DNA of 64,000 nt from Arthrobacter sulfonylureivorans (GTDB taxonomy: Bacteria > Actinomycetota > Actinomycetes > Actinomycetales > Micrococcaceae). The position numbers were made by a program, and so were the translations under genes. Below are positions 1-8,703 of this stretch, one piece after another. Numbering within the stretch: position 1 is the stretch's first letter; each line of letters begins with the position of its first letter. Below the pieces are notes generated by a model, which was not told the origin of the DNA, did no database searches, and was given only the letters and a program-made list of their open reading frames with translations. The stretch lies in the NCBI GenBank assembly GCA_004000035.1, contig RJAE01000015.1, positions 32,243 to 96,242 of the forward strand, given 5' to 3'.

Positions 1-33
1 GGTCTGCGCGGAGGCAGTCGGTGCGATCGTCAT
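1..33 (-). CDS. N-terminal end of a gene leaving the window
   Basis: A minus-strand ATG at 33-31 opens a frame that runs off the left edge without a stop; the 11 visible residues begin MTIAPTAS. A purine-rich AAGGCGG lies just upstream of the ATG, a believable ribosome site. The gene is divergent from the IclR regulator starting at 150, the usual arrangement for a target of that regulator. Too little is visible to name a product. Confidence 0.5.
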   Translation of the reverse strand, partial: MTIAPTASAQT

Positions 34-73
34 GATCCGCCTTTCGGTCAGTCGGCCCGGTCATCGCCCGGGT

Positions 74-132
74 CTTTCGAAAGTATGGTGTGGATCACAA
101 CAGAACATGCTTAGAATTCGTATCATGCGAAT
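74..132. promoter_or_regulatory. Divergent control region with two palindromes
   Basis: Between the edge gene and the IclR regulator lie a perfect palindrome CTTTCGAAAG (74-83) and a near-perfect 17-base inverted repeat ATTCGTATCATGCGAAT (116-132, one mismatch around a single central base). Palindromes of this size next to an IclR gene are typical of its operator. That the neighbouring IclR protein binds here is inference. Confidence 0.45.
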
Positions 133-149
133 AAGTAGCGGTTGGTGAC

Positions 150-908
150 GTGGCCAGGTCTTCCGGCGGCAGGTCCGCCATCTCCCGTGCCGTCGAGGTC
201 TTGGAGGCATTCGACCCCTCCAGCAATGAGCTGACGCTGACCCAGATTGCCGCCCGGACCGGCCTGCCGATGGCCACCGCCCATGGCATCGTCACCGAAC
301 TGATCGGCCTCGGACTGCTGGAGCGGCGCGGCCGGGACGTCATCCTCGGTGTCCGGCTGTGGGAGCTGGCGGTCCGAGCCCCCGGCGTCGTTGGCCTGCG
401 TGAAATTGCGCTGCCGCACCTTGAGCGCGTCCGCGACCGGCTGAAACAGCACGCCCAGCTCGGCATCCTGCAGGGCGGCGAGATCCTCTACCTCGAGCGG
501 CTGTCCGCCCCCGAGTCGGTTGTGAACTGGACCAAAGTCGGCGGCCGCATCCCCTGGTACGCCACATCCAGCGGCCTGGTCCTCGTTGCCGATGCACCGC
601 CCGAACGGCAGGATGAGGTCCTGGGACTGCCGCGCCCGCGGTTCTCGGTCGAGCCGCACCCCAGCAGCGCCGATCTGCGCCCGGTCCTCGCGAAGGTCCG
701 CCGCGAAGGACACGCCGTGACCCGCGGCTACATCCACCCGGACGCCACCGCCGTCGCCGTCCCCATCAAGGGGCCCTACGGACACGCCGTGGCATCCATC
801 GCCGTCGTCGTCCCTACCGAAGGTTTCCGCGCCGCCCCGGTCCTTGAGGTCCTCGCGCCCGCGGCGCATGCCGTGAGCGCTGACCTGAAGCAGAACTACC
901 TGGGCTAG
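150..908 (+). CDS. IclR-family transcriptional regulator
   Basis: A 252-residue regulator of usual IclR length. A winged helix-turn-helix fills about residues 8-65 (the stretch SAISRAVEVLEAF starts it and LTQIAARTGLPMAT holds the recognition helix). The GAF-like effector domain follows to the C-terminus. IclR proteins usually control an adjacent or divergent catabolic or transport operon in response to a small, often aromatic, acid. The GTG start at 150 is the first in frame; no classical GGAGG is seen. The neighbours are the divergent edge gene and, about 100 bases downstream, an MFS permease that may be co-regulated. The effector cannot be told from sequence. Confidence 0.9.
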   Translation: MARSSGGRSAISRAVEVLEAFDPSSNELTLTQIAARTGLPMATAHGIVTELIGLGLLERRGRDVILGVRLWELAVRAPGVVGLREIALPHLERVRDRLKQHAQLGILQGGEILYLERLSAPESVVNWTKVGGRIPWYATSSGLVLVADAPPERQDEVLGLPRPRFSVEPHPSSADLRPVLAKVRREGHAVTRGYIHPDATAVAVPIKGPYGHAVASIAVVVPTEGFRAAPVLEVLAPAAHAVSADLKQNYLG

Positions 909-1005
909 CACCGGCGCCAACCTCGCGGCCGCCGGAGCCTGACCTCCGGCCGATTCGATAGGGTGACTGGGGTGGCTACCGGATTCCGGCCCACCTTCAG
1001 ACCAA

Positions 1006-2295
1006 GTGAAGGAGCCAGCGACGGACCGCGTATTCGCTTCCCGGCCGTCGTTGCCGTGGGTGGTCTTGGGCATTGCCATGCTCGCCGTGAACCTGCGCGC
1101 CCCGATCATCGCTCCGACCGCCGTCCTGGGCGAGATCCAGGCCGACCTCGGTTTGACGGCGGCCGGCGCCGGCCTGCTCACGGGTCTCCCGGTGCTGCTC
1201 TTCGCGTTGGCCACCCCGCTGGCTACCCGCACCATCCGGCGTTGGGGCCCCGAAGCCACCGTGCTGCTGTGTCTGGGCGGCGTCCTCGCCGGAACGGTGA
1301 TCCGCTCCCTGGGCCCGGCGGCCGTGGTGTTCGCCGGCACGGCCATCATCGGCGTGGCCCTCACCTTGGGCAACATCGTGGTGCCGGTGCTGATCCGCCG
1401 CGATGTGCCGTGGAACCGGGTGTCCGCGGTTACCGGCGCGTACTCGGCCATCATGAACGTCGGGTCCATGGCCGCCCTGTTGGGCACCGCCCCGCTCGCC
1501 GCGCTGGTCGGGTGGCGGTGGGCGCTGGCGGCCTGGGCGGTAGTGGTGATCATTGGCCTGGCCTATTGGCTGCCGACAGCGCGACGGCGTCGCGAAGCAC
1601 TGCAGCCTGACCGGAGCGCGGCGTCCGACAAGCCATCGGCCCACCCAGCGGCAGCAGGCGGCCGCGGCACCGACGGACCGGGCACCCCGATTGCCCCGGC
1701 ATCGAAGTCCCTCCGCGGACGAAGCAACAGGTGGATCGTCGCCATGCTGACCGTGGCGTTCTGCGGACAATCCGCCGCCTACTACGCCACCACCACTTGG
1801 CTACCGCTGCTGCTGTCCGACGTTCGGGGTCTGTCCTCCACTGCCTCCGGAGCCAGCGCTTCCCTGTTCCAGGTCGCCGCCATTGTCGGCGCACTCGGAG
1901 TGCCGCTGCTGGCGGCGCGCACCCGGCTCTGGGTGCCGACGGCAGGTATTGCCGTGCTGTGGATTTCGCTGCCCATCGGCCTCCTCCTGGCTCCCGATGC
2001 CTACCTGCTGTGGTCGGTCACGGGCGGCATCGCCCAGGGCGGGGGGTTTACCGCGATCTTCTCCGTCATACCCCGCGTGGCCCGCACCGACCAGGAGGCG
2101 GCAACCGCCTCCGCCCGCATCCAGACGGGCGGCTACCTGGCCGCAACCTGCGCCCCGCCGGTGGCCGGGTGGCTGAATACCCTGACTGGCGGCTGGACGG
2201 CTCCCCTGTTCCTGGTCCTCGCTTTAGTCGTGGCTTTCGGCGTGGCCAGCCTGTCCGCCGTGCAAGCATCCGAGCGGCGATACCGACTTCCCTAA
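1006..2295 (+). CDS. MFS transporter, CynX/NimT type
   Basis: A 429-residue integral membrane protein with about 12 hydrophobic segments split by a hydrophilic central loop (about residues 185-240). The opening (NLRAPIIAPTAVLGEIQADLG) and the segment LGNIVVPVLIRRD are characteristic of the CynX/NimT branch of the major facilitator superfamily, which includes cyanate and 2-nitroimidazole transporters. The GTG start at 1006 is preceded by a weak GAAGG-like stretch inside the start region, so the exact N-terminus is uncertain. It follows the IclR gene on the same strand. Substrate unknown. The stop is followed at once by the ACGACGGCGGTGC element at 2297-2310. Confidence 0.85.
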   Translation: MKEPATDRVFASRPSLPWVVLGIAMLAVNLRAPIIAPTAVLGEIQADLGLTAAGAGLLTGLPVLLFALATPLATRTIRRWGPEATVLLCLGGVLAGTVIRSLGPAAVVFAGTAIIGVALTLGNIVVPVLIRRDVPWNRVSAVTGAYSAIMNVGSMAALLGTAPLAALVGWRWALAAWAVVVIIGLAYWLPTARRRREALQPDRSAASDKPSAHPAAAGGRGTDGPGTPIAPASKSLRGRSNRWIVAMLTVAFCGQSAAYYATTTWLPLLLSDVRGLSSTASGASASLFQVAAIVGALGVPLLAARTRLWVPTAGIAVLWISLPIGLLLAPDAYLLWSVTGGIAQGGGFTAIFSVIPRVARTDQEAATASARIQTGGYLAATCAPPVAGWLNTLTGGWTAPLFLVLALVVAFGVASLSAVQASERRYRLP

Positions 2296-2434
2296 GGACG
2301 ACGGCGGTGCCCACCTGCGCGTTATGCCTCACCACCGGGTGCCATCCAACGGCATAATCGGATGGGCCGGTTCATCCGTGGCGTCCGGCCACGGCAACGA
2401 TGTCCGGGACCGAGCAGGCATGGAGGCCGACCGC

Positions 2435-3652
2435 GTGCAGGAGAAGCTGTGGAGCAGGAACCTTGTGCTGGCGATCGGCACCAACCTGTTCATCTACATT
2501 GTGTTCTACCTGCTGATGACGTCCATGGCGCTCTATGCGGCGCAGCGGTTCCTGGCGTCCGACGCCGGGGCCGGTTTCGCGTCCAGTGCGTTCATCGTCG
2601 GGGCACTGGTCTCGCGGTTCTTCGCCGGGCCGCTGATTGACAACGTGGGGCGGCGGCGGATTCTGCTGATCAGCCTGGCCGCTTTCGTGGCGGCTTCCCT
2701 CTTGTACATTCCGGCAGGATCGCTGGCGGTGTTGCTGGCGCTGCGGTTCGTCCACGGTGTGGCGTTCGGGCTGGCCAACACGGCGGTGACGGCGGGCGCG
2801 CAGGCACTGATCCCGCCTGCCCGGCGCAGTGAAGGCACCGGCTATTTCGCGGTCTCCACCACGCTGGCCACCGCGATCGGCCCGCTGATGGCGGTGCTGC
2901 TGGTGGCCGACGGGAATTACGACCGCGTCTTCCTCTTCTGTGCGGCCTGTTCCGTGGCCGCGATGCTGGTGACCCTCACCCTGCGGCTGCCCGAGGCGCC
3001 GCCGGCACCCGCCGCCGTCGTCAATCAGCGCGGCCCGGGAAGCAAGACGGAGAAGATGCACCGGAGGCCCGGCAGCCTGCTGGCGAAGGTTTTCGAGCCC
3101 GCGGTCCTGCCGATCACTACGGTGCTGCTGGTGGCTGGCCTGGCCTACTCCGGTGTGCTCTCCTTCTTGGCCTCGTATGCGGACGCCGCCGGCGCCACCG
3201 ATGCGGCCGCCCTGTTCTTCGGGGTGTTTGCCGCAGCCGTGCTGGTGTCGCGCCTGACCGCCGGAAGGATCCAGGACCGTCGGGGCGACAACGTGGTGAT
3301 CTACCCGGCCATGGCGCTGTTCGCCGCCGGGCTGGCGCTGCTGGCGCTGGGGCCGGCCATCTGGGTTGTCCTTGCCTCCGCAGTACTGAGCGGGCTGGGC
3401 TTCGGCACCCTGCTTCCGGGGACCCAGGCCATCACTGTCGGGCTGATTCCGGAGCGCAGATTCGGCACGGCGCTGGCCACGTACTACCTGATGCTGGACA
3501 TCGGCACCGGTCTGGGCCCCGTGCTGCTGGGCCTGCTGGTGCCGTTGACAGGCTTCAACGGAATGTATGTCTGGCTGGCCGGGCTGATGGTTGCCTGCAT
3601 CCCGCTCTACTATCTGGTGCATGGCCGGGCGGCCCGGAAAGTGGCTGTGTAG
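2435..3652 (+). CDS. MFS transporter, drug:proton antiporter-like
   Basis: A roughly 405-residue major facilitator permease with 12 hydrophobic segments. MFS motif A is plain near residue 65 (FAGPLIDNVGRRR), and a basic central loop joins the two six-helix halves (about residues 185-205). The frame is open back to ATG 2324, and ATG 2420 is also in frame. I prefer GTG 2435 because GGAGG at 2422-2426 sits 8 bases before it and the protein then begins directly with a short charged tail before helix 1. It is about 140 bases downstream of the first permease. Efflux or uptake of a small molecule is expected; the substrate is not recognisable. Confidence 0.85.
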   Translation: MQEKLWSRNLVLAIGTNLFIYIVFYLLMTSMALYAAQRFLASDAGAGFASSAFIVGALVSRFFAGPLIDNVGRRRILLISLAAFVAASLLYIPAGSLAVLLALRFVHGVAFGLANTAVTAGAQALIPPARRSEGTGYFAVSTTLATAIGPLMAVLLVADGNYDRVFLFCAACSVAAMLVTLTLRLPEAPPAPAAVVNQRGPGSKTEKMHRRPGSLLAKVFEPAVLPITTVLLVAGLAYSGVLSFLASYADAAGATDAAALFFGVFAAAVLVSRLTAGRIQDRRGDNVVIYPAMALFAAGLALLALGPAIWVVLASAVLSGLGFGTLLPGTQAITVGLIPERRFGTALATYYLMLDIGTGLGPVLLGLLVPLTGFNGMYVWLAGLMVACIPLYYLVHGRAARKVAV

Positions 3653-3834
3653 CAACACCGGCGGGGCCCCGCCGCCGGCACGAACGACCGGAACCATGCT
3701 GGTTGTCGCAGCCGACAGCCGGCGCCACATTGGTTGCGTCAGCGCAAGAAGAACTGACCCTCCGGGCCCAGGCTGCCGCTGGCTAAAAGGCACGCCACAC
3801 CCAGCACCAGAAGTCCTGCTCCTCGGCGGACCGA

Positions 3835-3908
3835 TGTGGCGCCCACTATCCGGGATGCTGCCCGGTGTGGCGCCCACTATCCGGGATGCTGCCCAGTGTG
3901 GCGCCCAC
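3835..3908. repeat. 31-base tandem repeat, about 2.4 copies
   Basis: The 29-base unit beginning TGTGGCGCCCACTATCC occurs identically at 3835-3863 and 3866-3894, and its first 12 bases recur at 3897-3908, giving an exact 31-base period. It lies in the 273-base gap between two converging genes (permease stop 3652, cyclodeaminase stop 3926). No function is evident; it may act as a transcription stop or simply be a small expansion. No coding gene is seen in this gap. Confidence 0.85.
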
Positions 3909-3925
3909 CTTCAACCCGCGCAAAC

Positions 3926-4891
3926 CTACTGCCCCGGCCGGCCCTCCTCGTACACCACGGCGGCCGTGACCAGGTCTTCCCAGGCCATGCCCACGCCGGT
4001 GTACAGGCAGCAGGTGCGCGGCCGCCGGACCAGTTTGCCTTCCATCAGGTCGCGCAGGTTGGGCGGCTGGATCCGCTGCCACTCCTCCACGCTGCGCGCG
4101 GGGATCAGGTCGCCGCTCTCCCGCCACGAGGAGGCGCGGCCTTCCACCACAATGTCGCTGCGCAGCACCAGCGCCGCATCCACCTCGCGGGCGTCCAGGC
4201 CGTGCTGTCCCACGGACGCGATGATCGCCCCGTCCTGGGGCAGCGTCCCGTCGAACAGCGGCTCCGGCGAGGACGTCACGCAGAGTACGACGTCGGCGCC
4301 CGCCACTGCGGCGTCCGGCTCACCGGTTGCGTCGGTCACCTCGATCCCCTCGGCGGCCAGCACGGCCACCAGTTCCGCCACCCGGTGCGGACGCTGGCCG
4401 ACCACGGCGAAGCTGGCGTTGGCGAACACGGCCCGGGCGGCGCGGATGTGGTTCAGTGCCTGCACGCCGGCACCGAAGACCAGCACCTGCGGAGCGTTTC
4501 CGAAACCTTCGCCGTCCGGCGCCGCCGCAGCGATGTTCTTCACCGCGGCCAAGGTGGTGGCCGGCGTGCGGATGGCAGTCAGTTCCGCGCCGTCCATGGT
4601 GGCCAGCGGGGCGAGCGTCTGGGCGTCGAACAAGACGTAGATGCCCTGGATCTTCTCCAGCCCGCGGGCCGGGTTCTTCGGCGCGATCGTCGCCACCTTC
4701 ACCCCGCTGTAACGGCCGCCGCCCTCGGTGGGCATGATCAGGAATTCCCCGTCCGGCGCGGGGCTGAACAGCCGCGGGCTGTCCAGTTCCGGGTCAACGC
4801 CGGACAGCAGCCCCTCCTCGATGGCACGCACCGCCCGGCTGAACGGGACGGCCGAACGCACGGCACCGGCGTCGAAATAGGGAATGGTCAC
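3926..4891 (-). CDS. Ornithine cyclodeaminase/mu-crystallin family protein
   Basis: A 321-residue member of the ornithine cyclodeaminase/mu-crystallin family, NAD(P)-dependent enzymes that include ornithine cyclodeaminase, alanine dehydrogenase and ketimine reductases. A Rossmann nucleotide site VLVFGAGVQA lies near residue 135 and the family motif GGRYSGVKVATIAPKNP near 60-76. I chose GTG 4891 because an ideal AAAGGAG sits 8 bases upstream and the protein then starts MTIPYFDAGAV as in the family; the frame stays open to 5005. It is divergent from the flavoprotein hydroxylase at 5225, sharing a 333-base control region. Which reaction it performs is undecided. Confidence 0.85.
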   Translation of the reverse strand: MTIPYFDAGAVRSAVPFSRAVRAIEEGLLSGVDPELDSPRLFSPAPDGEFLIMPTEGGGRYSGVKVATIAPKNPARGLEKIQGIYVLFDAQTLAPLATMDGAELTAIRTPATTLAAVKNIAAAAPDGEGFGNAPQVLVFGAGVQALNHIRAARAVFANASFAVVGQRPHRVAELVAVLAAEGIEVTDATGEPDAAVAGADVVLCVTSSPEPLFDGTLPQDGAIIASVGQHGLDAREVDAALVLRSDIVVEGRASSWRESGDLIPARSVEEWQRIQPPNLRDLMEGKLVRRPRTCCLYTGVGMAWEDLVTAAVVYEEGRPGQ

Positions 4892-5101
4892 AGGAACGGC
4901 TCCTTTAGCGGCGTTTGATGGACTCCGAAAGTCTGCACAGTAGCTGGTTGCCGGAGTCCTCATGGTTGGCCGGAGTCTACGTTTAACCTCCCGCAATTTC
5001 AGCATTCATGCCCGGGAGCACGCCACATGCTCCGCCCAAGACCCGGCACCTGAACACTTTTTTAGCCGCCCTGCTGGATCACGCACTGTTACTTGAATTA
5101 C

Positions 5102-5184
5102 TTGTTAGCTGCGTCATGTTTGTCGTAGAGTGACTAAACCGACCGGTTATTCAGTTATCGAACCCGCTGTTCAAATATAGAACA
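5102..5184 (+). promoter_or_regulatory. Promoter and palindromic operator for the hydroxylase gene
   Basis: In the 333-base gap between the divergent genes I see a possible promoter TTGTTA (5102-5107), 18-base spacer, TAGAGT (5126-5131). Downstream are GTTATCGAAC (5154-5163) and a perfect inverted repeat TGTTC-AAATATA-GAACA (5168-5184). GTTC/GAAC half-sites are common in operators of IclR-type regulators of aromatic catabolism, so a repressor site just after the promoter is plausible. Binding by any named regulator is inference. Confidence 0.45.
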
Positions 5185-5224
5185 CAGGCCAGCCGCAAAC
5201 GGCACAACGAAGTGAGGACATCCC

Positions 5225-7123
5225 GTGCAGTTCCACCACCACGGCTACGTATCAGGCGACCCGCGTGTCAAGCCCGCCGCCGGCGTCGGCATCAACCGCC
5301 CCGAGGAGCTTCCCGACGAGGTGGACGTGCTCATCGTGGGCTCCGGACCTGCCGGCATGCTCGCCGCGGCCCAGCTCGCCCAGTTCCCGAACATCACCAC
5401 CCGTCTGGTGGAGCGCCGCGATGGCCGACTGGTGCTGGGACAGGCCGACGGCATCCAGGCCCGCAGCGTGGAAACCTTCCAGGCCTTCGGCTTCGCCGAG
5501 CAGATCACTGCAGAGGCATTCTGGCTCACCGAAATGAACTTCTGGCGCCCGGACACCGAGAACCCCACGCACATTGTCCGCGGCGGCCGCGCCGTCGACG
5601 ACGAGATGGGTATCAGCGAGTTCCCGCACCTGATTGTCAACCAGGCCCGCGTGCTGGACTACTTCGCCGACGTGGCCGCCAACTCCCCCAGCCGCCTGAC
5701 GCCTGACTACGGCTGGGAATTCAAGACCCTTGAGGTGGCCGACGAGGGCGAGTACCCGGTCAAGGTCACGCTGATCCGCAGCGCCGGCCCGGATGAAGGC
5801 ACCGAGCGCATCGTCCACGCCAAGTACGTGGTGGGCTGCGACGGCGCCCGCAGCAAGGTCCGCGCCTCGATCGGCAGCACCCTCGCCGGCGACAGCGCCA
5901 ACCACGCCTGGGGCGTCATGGACGTACTGGCGAACACCGACTTCCCGGACATCCGCACCAAGTGCGCCATCCAGTCGCACGACGGCGGCTCCATCCTGCT
6001 GATCCCGCGCGAAGGCGGCTACCTGTTCCGCATGTACGTGGACCTCGGCGTGGTCCCCGACGACGACAACGGCAAGATCCGCCAGACCACCATCGAGCAG
6101 ATCATCGCCAAGGCCAACGAAATCATGACCCCGTACACGGTGGACGTGCGCAGCGTTGCCTGGCACAGCGTGTACGAGGTGGGCCACCGCCTCACCGACC
6201 GGTTCGATGACCTGCTGCCCGAGGCCGTGGGCACCCGCACCCCGCGCGTCTTCATCACCGGCGACGCCTGCCACACGCACAGCGCGAAGGCCGGCCAGGG
6301 CATGAACGTCTCCATGCAGGACGGCTTCAACATCGCCTGGAAGCTGGGCCACGTGCTGGAGGGCCGCAGCCCGGAGAGCCTGCTCTCCACCTACTCCGCC
6401 GAGCGCCAGGTTGTGGCGAAGAACCTCATCGACTTCGACAAGGAATGGTCGACGATGATGGCGAAGAAGCCCGAGGAGTTCGCCGATCCGTCGGAGCTCG
6501 AGGACTTCTACGTGCGCACCGCCGAGTTCCCGGCCGGCTTCATGACCGAGTACTCACAGTCGATCCTGACGGGCGCGCGCGGCCACCAGGACCTGGCCAC
6601 CGGCTTCACCGTCGGCAAGCGCTTCAAGTCCGCCAAGGTCTCCCGCGTCTGCGACACCAACCCGCTGCACCTGGGCCACCTCGCCGAGGCCGACGGCCGC
6701 TGGCGCATCTACGTCTTCGCCGACCAGGCCACGGCCGGCGAGTCCACGGCTGTGGCGAACCTGGCCGAGTGGCTGGCCACCGCGCAGGACTCGCCGCTGG
6801 CCGCCACCCCGGAGGGCGCTGACCTCGATGCCTGGTTCGATGTGAAGGTCATCTACCAGCAGAACCACGAGGACGTCGACATCAACGCCGTGCCCGCCGT
6901 GTTCAAGCCGCAGGTCGGCCCGTTCCAGCTGACCAACCTGGAGAAGGTCTTCGGCACCGCCAAGGACGAGGACATCTTCGACGTCCGCGGCCTCTCCCGC
7001 GACGGCGCCATCGTGGTGGTTCGCCCGGACCAGTACGTGGCGAACGTCCTGCCGCTGACCGCGACGGCCGAACTGGCAGAGTTCTTCGCCCCCGTGCTGC
7101 CGGCCCGCCAGCCGCAGCACTAG
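5225..7123 (+). CDS. mobA: FAD-dependent 3-hydroxybenzoate 4-monooxygenase-like hydroxylase
   Basis: A 632-residue class A flavoprotein of the phenol 2-monooxygenase/3-hydroxybenzoate 4-monooxygenase group (family length about 600-665). The FAD site is GSGPAG at 39-44, the DG motif is VVGCDGARSKVR near 203, and the second FAD motif GDACHTHSAKAGQGMN lies near 345. The C-terminal 170 residues match the thioredoxin-like domain of this family. The N-terminus and the motifs LGQADGIQ and NSPSRL resemble, from memory, Comamonas MobA more than phenol hydroxylases. Expected role: NAD(P)H- and O2-dependent ring hydroxylation of a hydroxybenzoate to a protocatechuate-type product. GTG start; GAGGA lies 7 bases upstream. 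A strong terminator follows, so it is probably monocistronic. Confidence 0.8.
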   Translation: MQFHHHGYVSGDPRVKPAAGVGINRPEELPDEVDVLIVGSGPAGMLAAAQLAQFPNITTRLVERRDGRLVLGQADGIQARSVETFQAFGFAEQITAEAFWLTEMNFWRPDTENPTHIVRGGRAVDDEMGISEFPHLIVNQARVLDYFADVAANSPSRLTPDYGWEFKTLEVADEGEYPVKVTLIRSAGPDEGTERIVHAKYVVGCDGARSKVRASIGSTLAGDSANHAWGVMDVLANTDFPDIRTKCAIQSHDGGSILLIPREGGYLFRMYVDLGVVPDDDNGKIRQTTIEQIIAKANEIMTPYTVDVRSVAWHSVYEVGHRLTDRFDDLLPEAVGTRTPRVFITGDACHTHSAKAGQGMNVSMQDGFNIAWKLGHVLEGRSPESLLSTYSAERQVVAKNLIDFDKEWSTMMAKKPEEFADPSELEDFYVRTAEFPAGFMTEYSQSILTGARGHQDLATGFTVGKRFKSAKVSRVCDTNPLHLGHLAEADGRWRIYVFADQATAGESTAVANLAEWLATAQDSPLAATPEGADLDAWFDVKVIYQQNHEDVDINAVPAVFKPQVGPFQLTNLEKVFGTAKDEDIFDVRGLSRDGAIVVVRPDQYVANVLPLTATAELAEFFAPVLPARQPQH

Positions 7124-7131
7124 CCAGCAGA

Positions 7132-7180
7132 AAAAGGGTGGACGACGGCGGTGTGCACGCACCGTCGTCGTCCTCCTTTT
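7132..7180 (+). terminator. Rho-independent terminator after the hydroxylase gene
   Basis: GGACGACGGCGGTG pairs with CACCGTCGTCGTCC (one G-T wobble) around a short TGCACG loop, and is followed by TCCTTTT. The preceding A-run suggests that it works in both directions, also ending the convergent GNAT gene (stop at 7195). Confidence 0.85.
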
Positions 7181-7194
7181 AAAGCGCAAAACGG

Positions 7195-7767
7195 TCAGCG
7201 CAGGTCCAGCCGCATGAGGATGCGGGGAAACCCGTTCAGCACCGAGTCTGTGTCAGCCGCTTTGCTGAAGCCGGCCTGCTCAAAGAGTCTCCGGGTGCCC
7301 ACATAAGCCATGGTGAGATCGACCTTTTCGCCCTGGTTGTCCACCGGGTAACCCTCGATGGCGGGGGCGCCGTACCCGCGCGCGAACTCAACCGCGCCGG
7401 CCAGCAACTGGTGCGAGATGCCCTGGCCGCGGTGCCCGGGCCGCACCCGGATGCACCACACCGACCACACGTCGGCGTCGTCCACCTGCGGAATTTTCCG
7501 GCTGGTGGCAAAGCTGGTGTCGGCCCGAGGGTGCACCGCTGCCCAGCCCACCACTTCGCCGCCGTCGTAGGCGAGCACTCCGGGCGGCGGATCCTGCCGG
7601 CACAAACGCCGCACCATGTCGCCGCGCTCCGTCCCGCGCAAGGCAACGTTGTCTTTCGACGGGAGGCGATAGCTCAGGCACCAACAGACATTCGCGTCGG
7701 CACGTTTCGGCCCGAGGACTGCCTTCACGTCCTCGAAGACCTCAGCTGGCCTGACTTCCACCGCCAT
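7195..7767 (-). CDS. GNAT-family N-acetyltransferase
   Basis: A 190-residue GCN5-related acetyltransferase. The acetyl-CoA signature R-x-x-G-x-G/A appears as HRGQGISHQLL near residue 114, preceded by the beta-4 strand VWSVWCIRVRPG. The tail FEQAGFSKA is the common GNAT strand-5/helix-4 motif. The N-terminal portion (CWCLSYRL, then GVLAYDGGEVVGWAAV) resembles a group of actinobacterial acetyltransferases of unknown substrate. The ribosome site is weak, so the start could be slightly different. It is convergent with the hydroxylase gene and seems to stand alone. Confidence 0.85.
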   Translation of the reverse strand: MAVEVRPAEVFEDVKAVLGPKRADANVCWCLSYRLPSKDNVALRGTERGDMVRRLCRQDPPPGVLAYDGGEVVGWAAVHPRADTSFATSRKIPQVDDADVWSVWCIRVRPGHRGQGISHQLLAGAVEFARGYGAPAIEGYPVDNQGEKVDLTMAYVGTRRLFEQAGFSKAADTDSVLNGFPRILMRLDLR

Positions 7768-7874
7768 GCACCCACACTGGCACCAACAGCCGGCCCCCGC
7801 AATGGACCCGGCCAGCGGACTGTCAGGGCTTCCGGTCAGCGTCTCCCGGTCGCGGCGGCATAGCTTCCGGGCGC

Positions 7875-8546
7875 TCAGGCCTTCGCCTGTCGGCTCACCA
7901 TTTCGTTGATCCAGATGGGCGCGAACGGCGAGGTGCAGTTCGGCGGCGTGGGGTAGTCCTTCAGCACCTCGAGGCGTTCGCCGATGTCGAGTGCGCGGCT
8001 GCGGTGCTCGGCGTGCTCAATCCCGATCTGGGCCAAGGTGTGGTTCATCGCCCACTGCAGCCGGTCCGGAGCGTCCTTCATCTCCGCCTCCACAGTGTCC
8101 AGCAGCCCGGGCAGGTCCAGCCCCTCGGGCTTCTTCGCCACGCGTTCGGTGGTCAGCGCCCAGCCGGCGCTGGCGACCACCGGATCCGCGTCCGCGGTCC
8201 AGGCCACGCGCAGTTCTTCGGCGTGTGGGCTCTTCTTGACCACATAGTTCACCAGCCAGTCGTGCACCTTGGGAGCACGCGACTCGCGCAGCATGGCATC
8301 CAGTTCGTCGCGCTCGAATGCCTTCGGCCGGCAGATCAACAGCGCCAGCAGCCGCGCCGCTGTATCGCCCGTTGCCCAGAGTTCGCGCGACAGATCCTGC
8401 TGGGTCTTCAGCCGCTTCGCAACCGCCCGCAGCTTGCTCAGGTTCACGCCGTGGTCGTCGCCGCGCTTCTCATTCGCCTCGCGAACCCTCGGATCCTCAA
8501 GCGTGGCCAATTCGGCCATCACCTCGGCCACCGTCGTCTCTGACAT
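7875..8546 (-). CDS. AlkD-like DNA alkylation repair protein
   Basis: A 223-residue all-helical protein of the DNA alkylation repair (AlkD/AlkC HEAT-repeat) family. Repeated helical pairs carry the family pattern, for example DTAARLLALLICRP and KVHDWLVNYVVKKSP. AlkD enzymes excise bulky cationic N3- and N7-alkyl purines without flipping the base. Start ATG 8546 is chosen because GGAGG lies 5 bases upstream; the frame is open seven codons further to 8567. It is one of two base-repair genes in the window (see 16266). The catalytic acidic residue was not assigned by alignment, so activity is inferred. Confidence 0.75.
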   Translation of the reverse strand: MSETTVAEVMAELATLEDPRVREANEKRGDDHGVNLSKLRAVAKRLKTQQDLSRELWATGDTAARLLALLICRPKAFERDELDAMLRESRAPKVHDWLVNYVVKKSPHAEELRVAWTADADPVVASAGWALTTERVAKKPEGLDLPGLLDTVEAEMKDAPDRLQWAMNHTLAQIGIEHAEHRSRALDIGERLEVLKDYPTPPNCTSPFAPIWINEMVSRQAKA

Positions 8547-8703
8547 CTCACCCTCCCGGTCAATCACGTCTAGGACTCAGCGTACTGGCGTCTGATGGGG
8601 AGTGCCCCATCGCCAAGGCCCCTGCTCTGAATGCCGATTGCGCGCGTGCGGCGAAGTGCAAAACCTCTGCTCCTTCAGCCGCGCATCGAAGTCCACGACG
8701 GCA

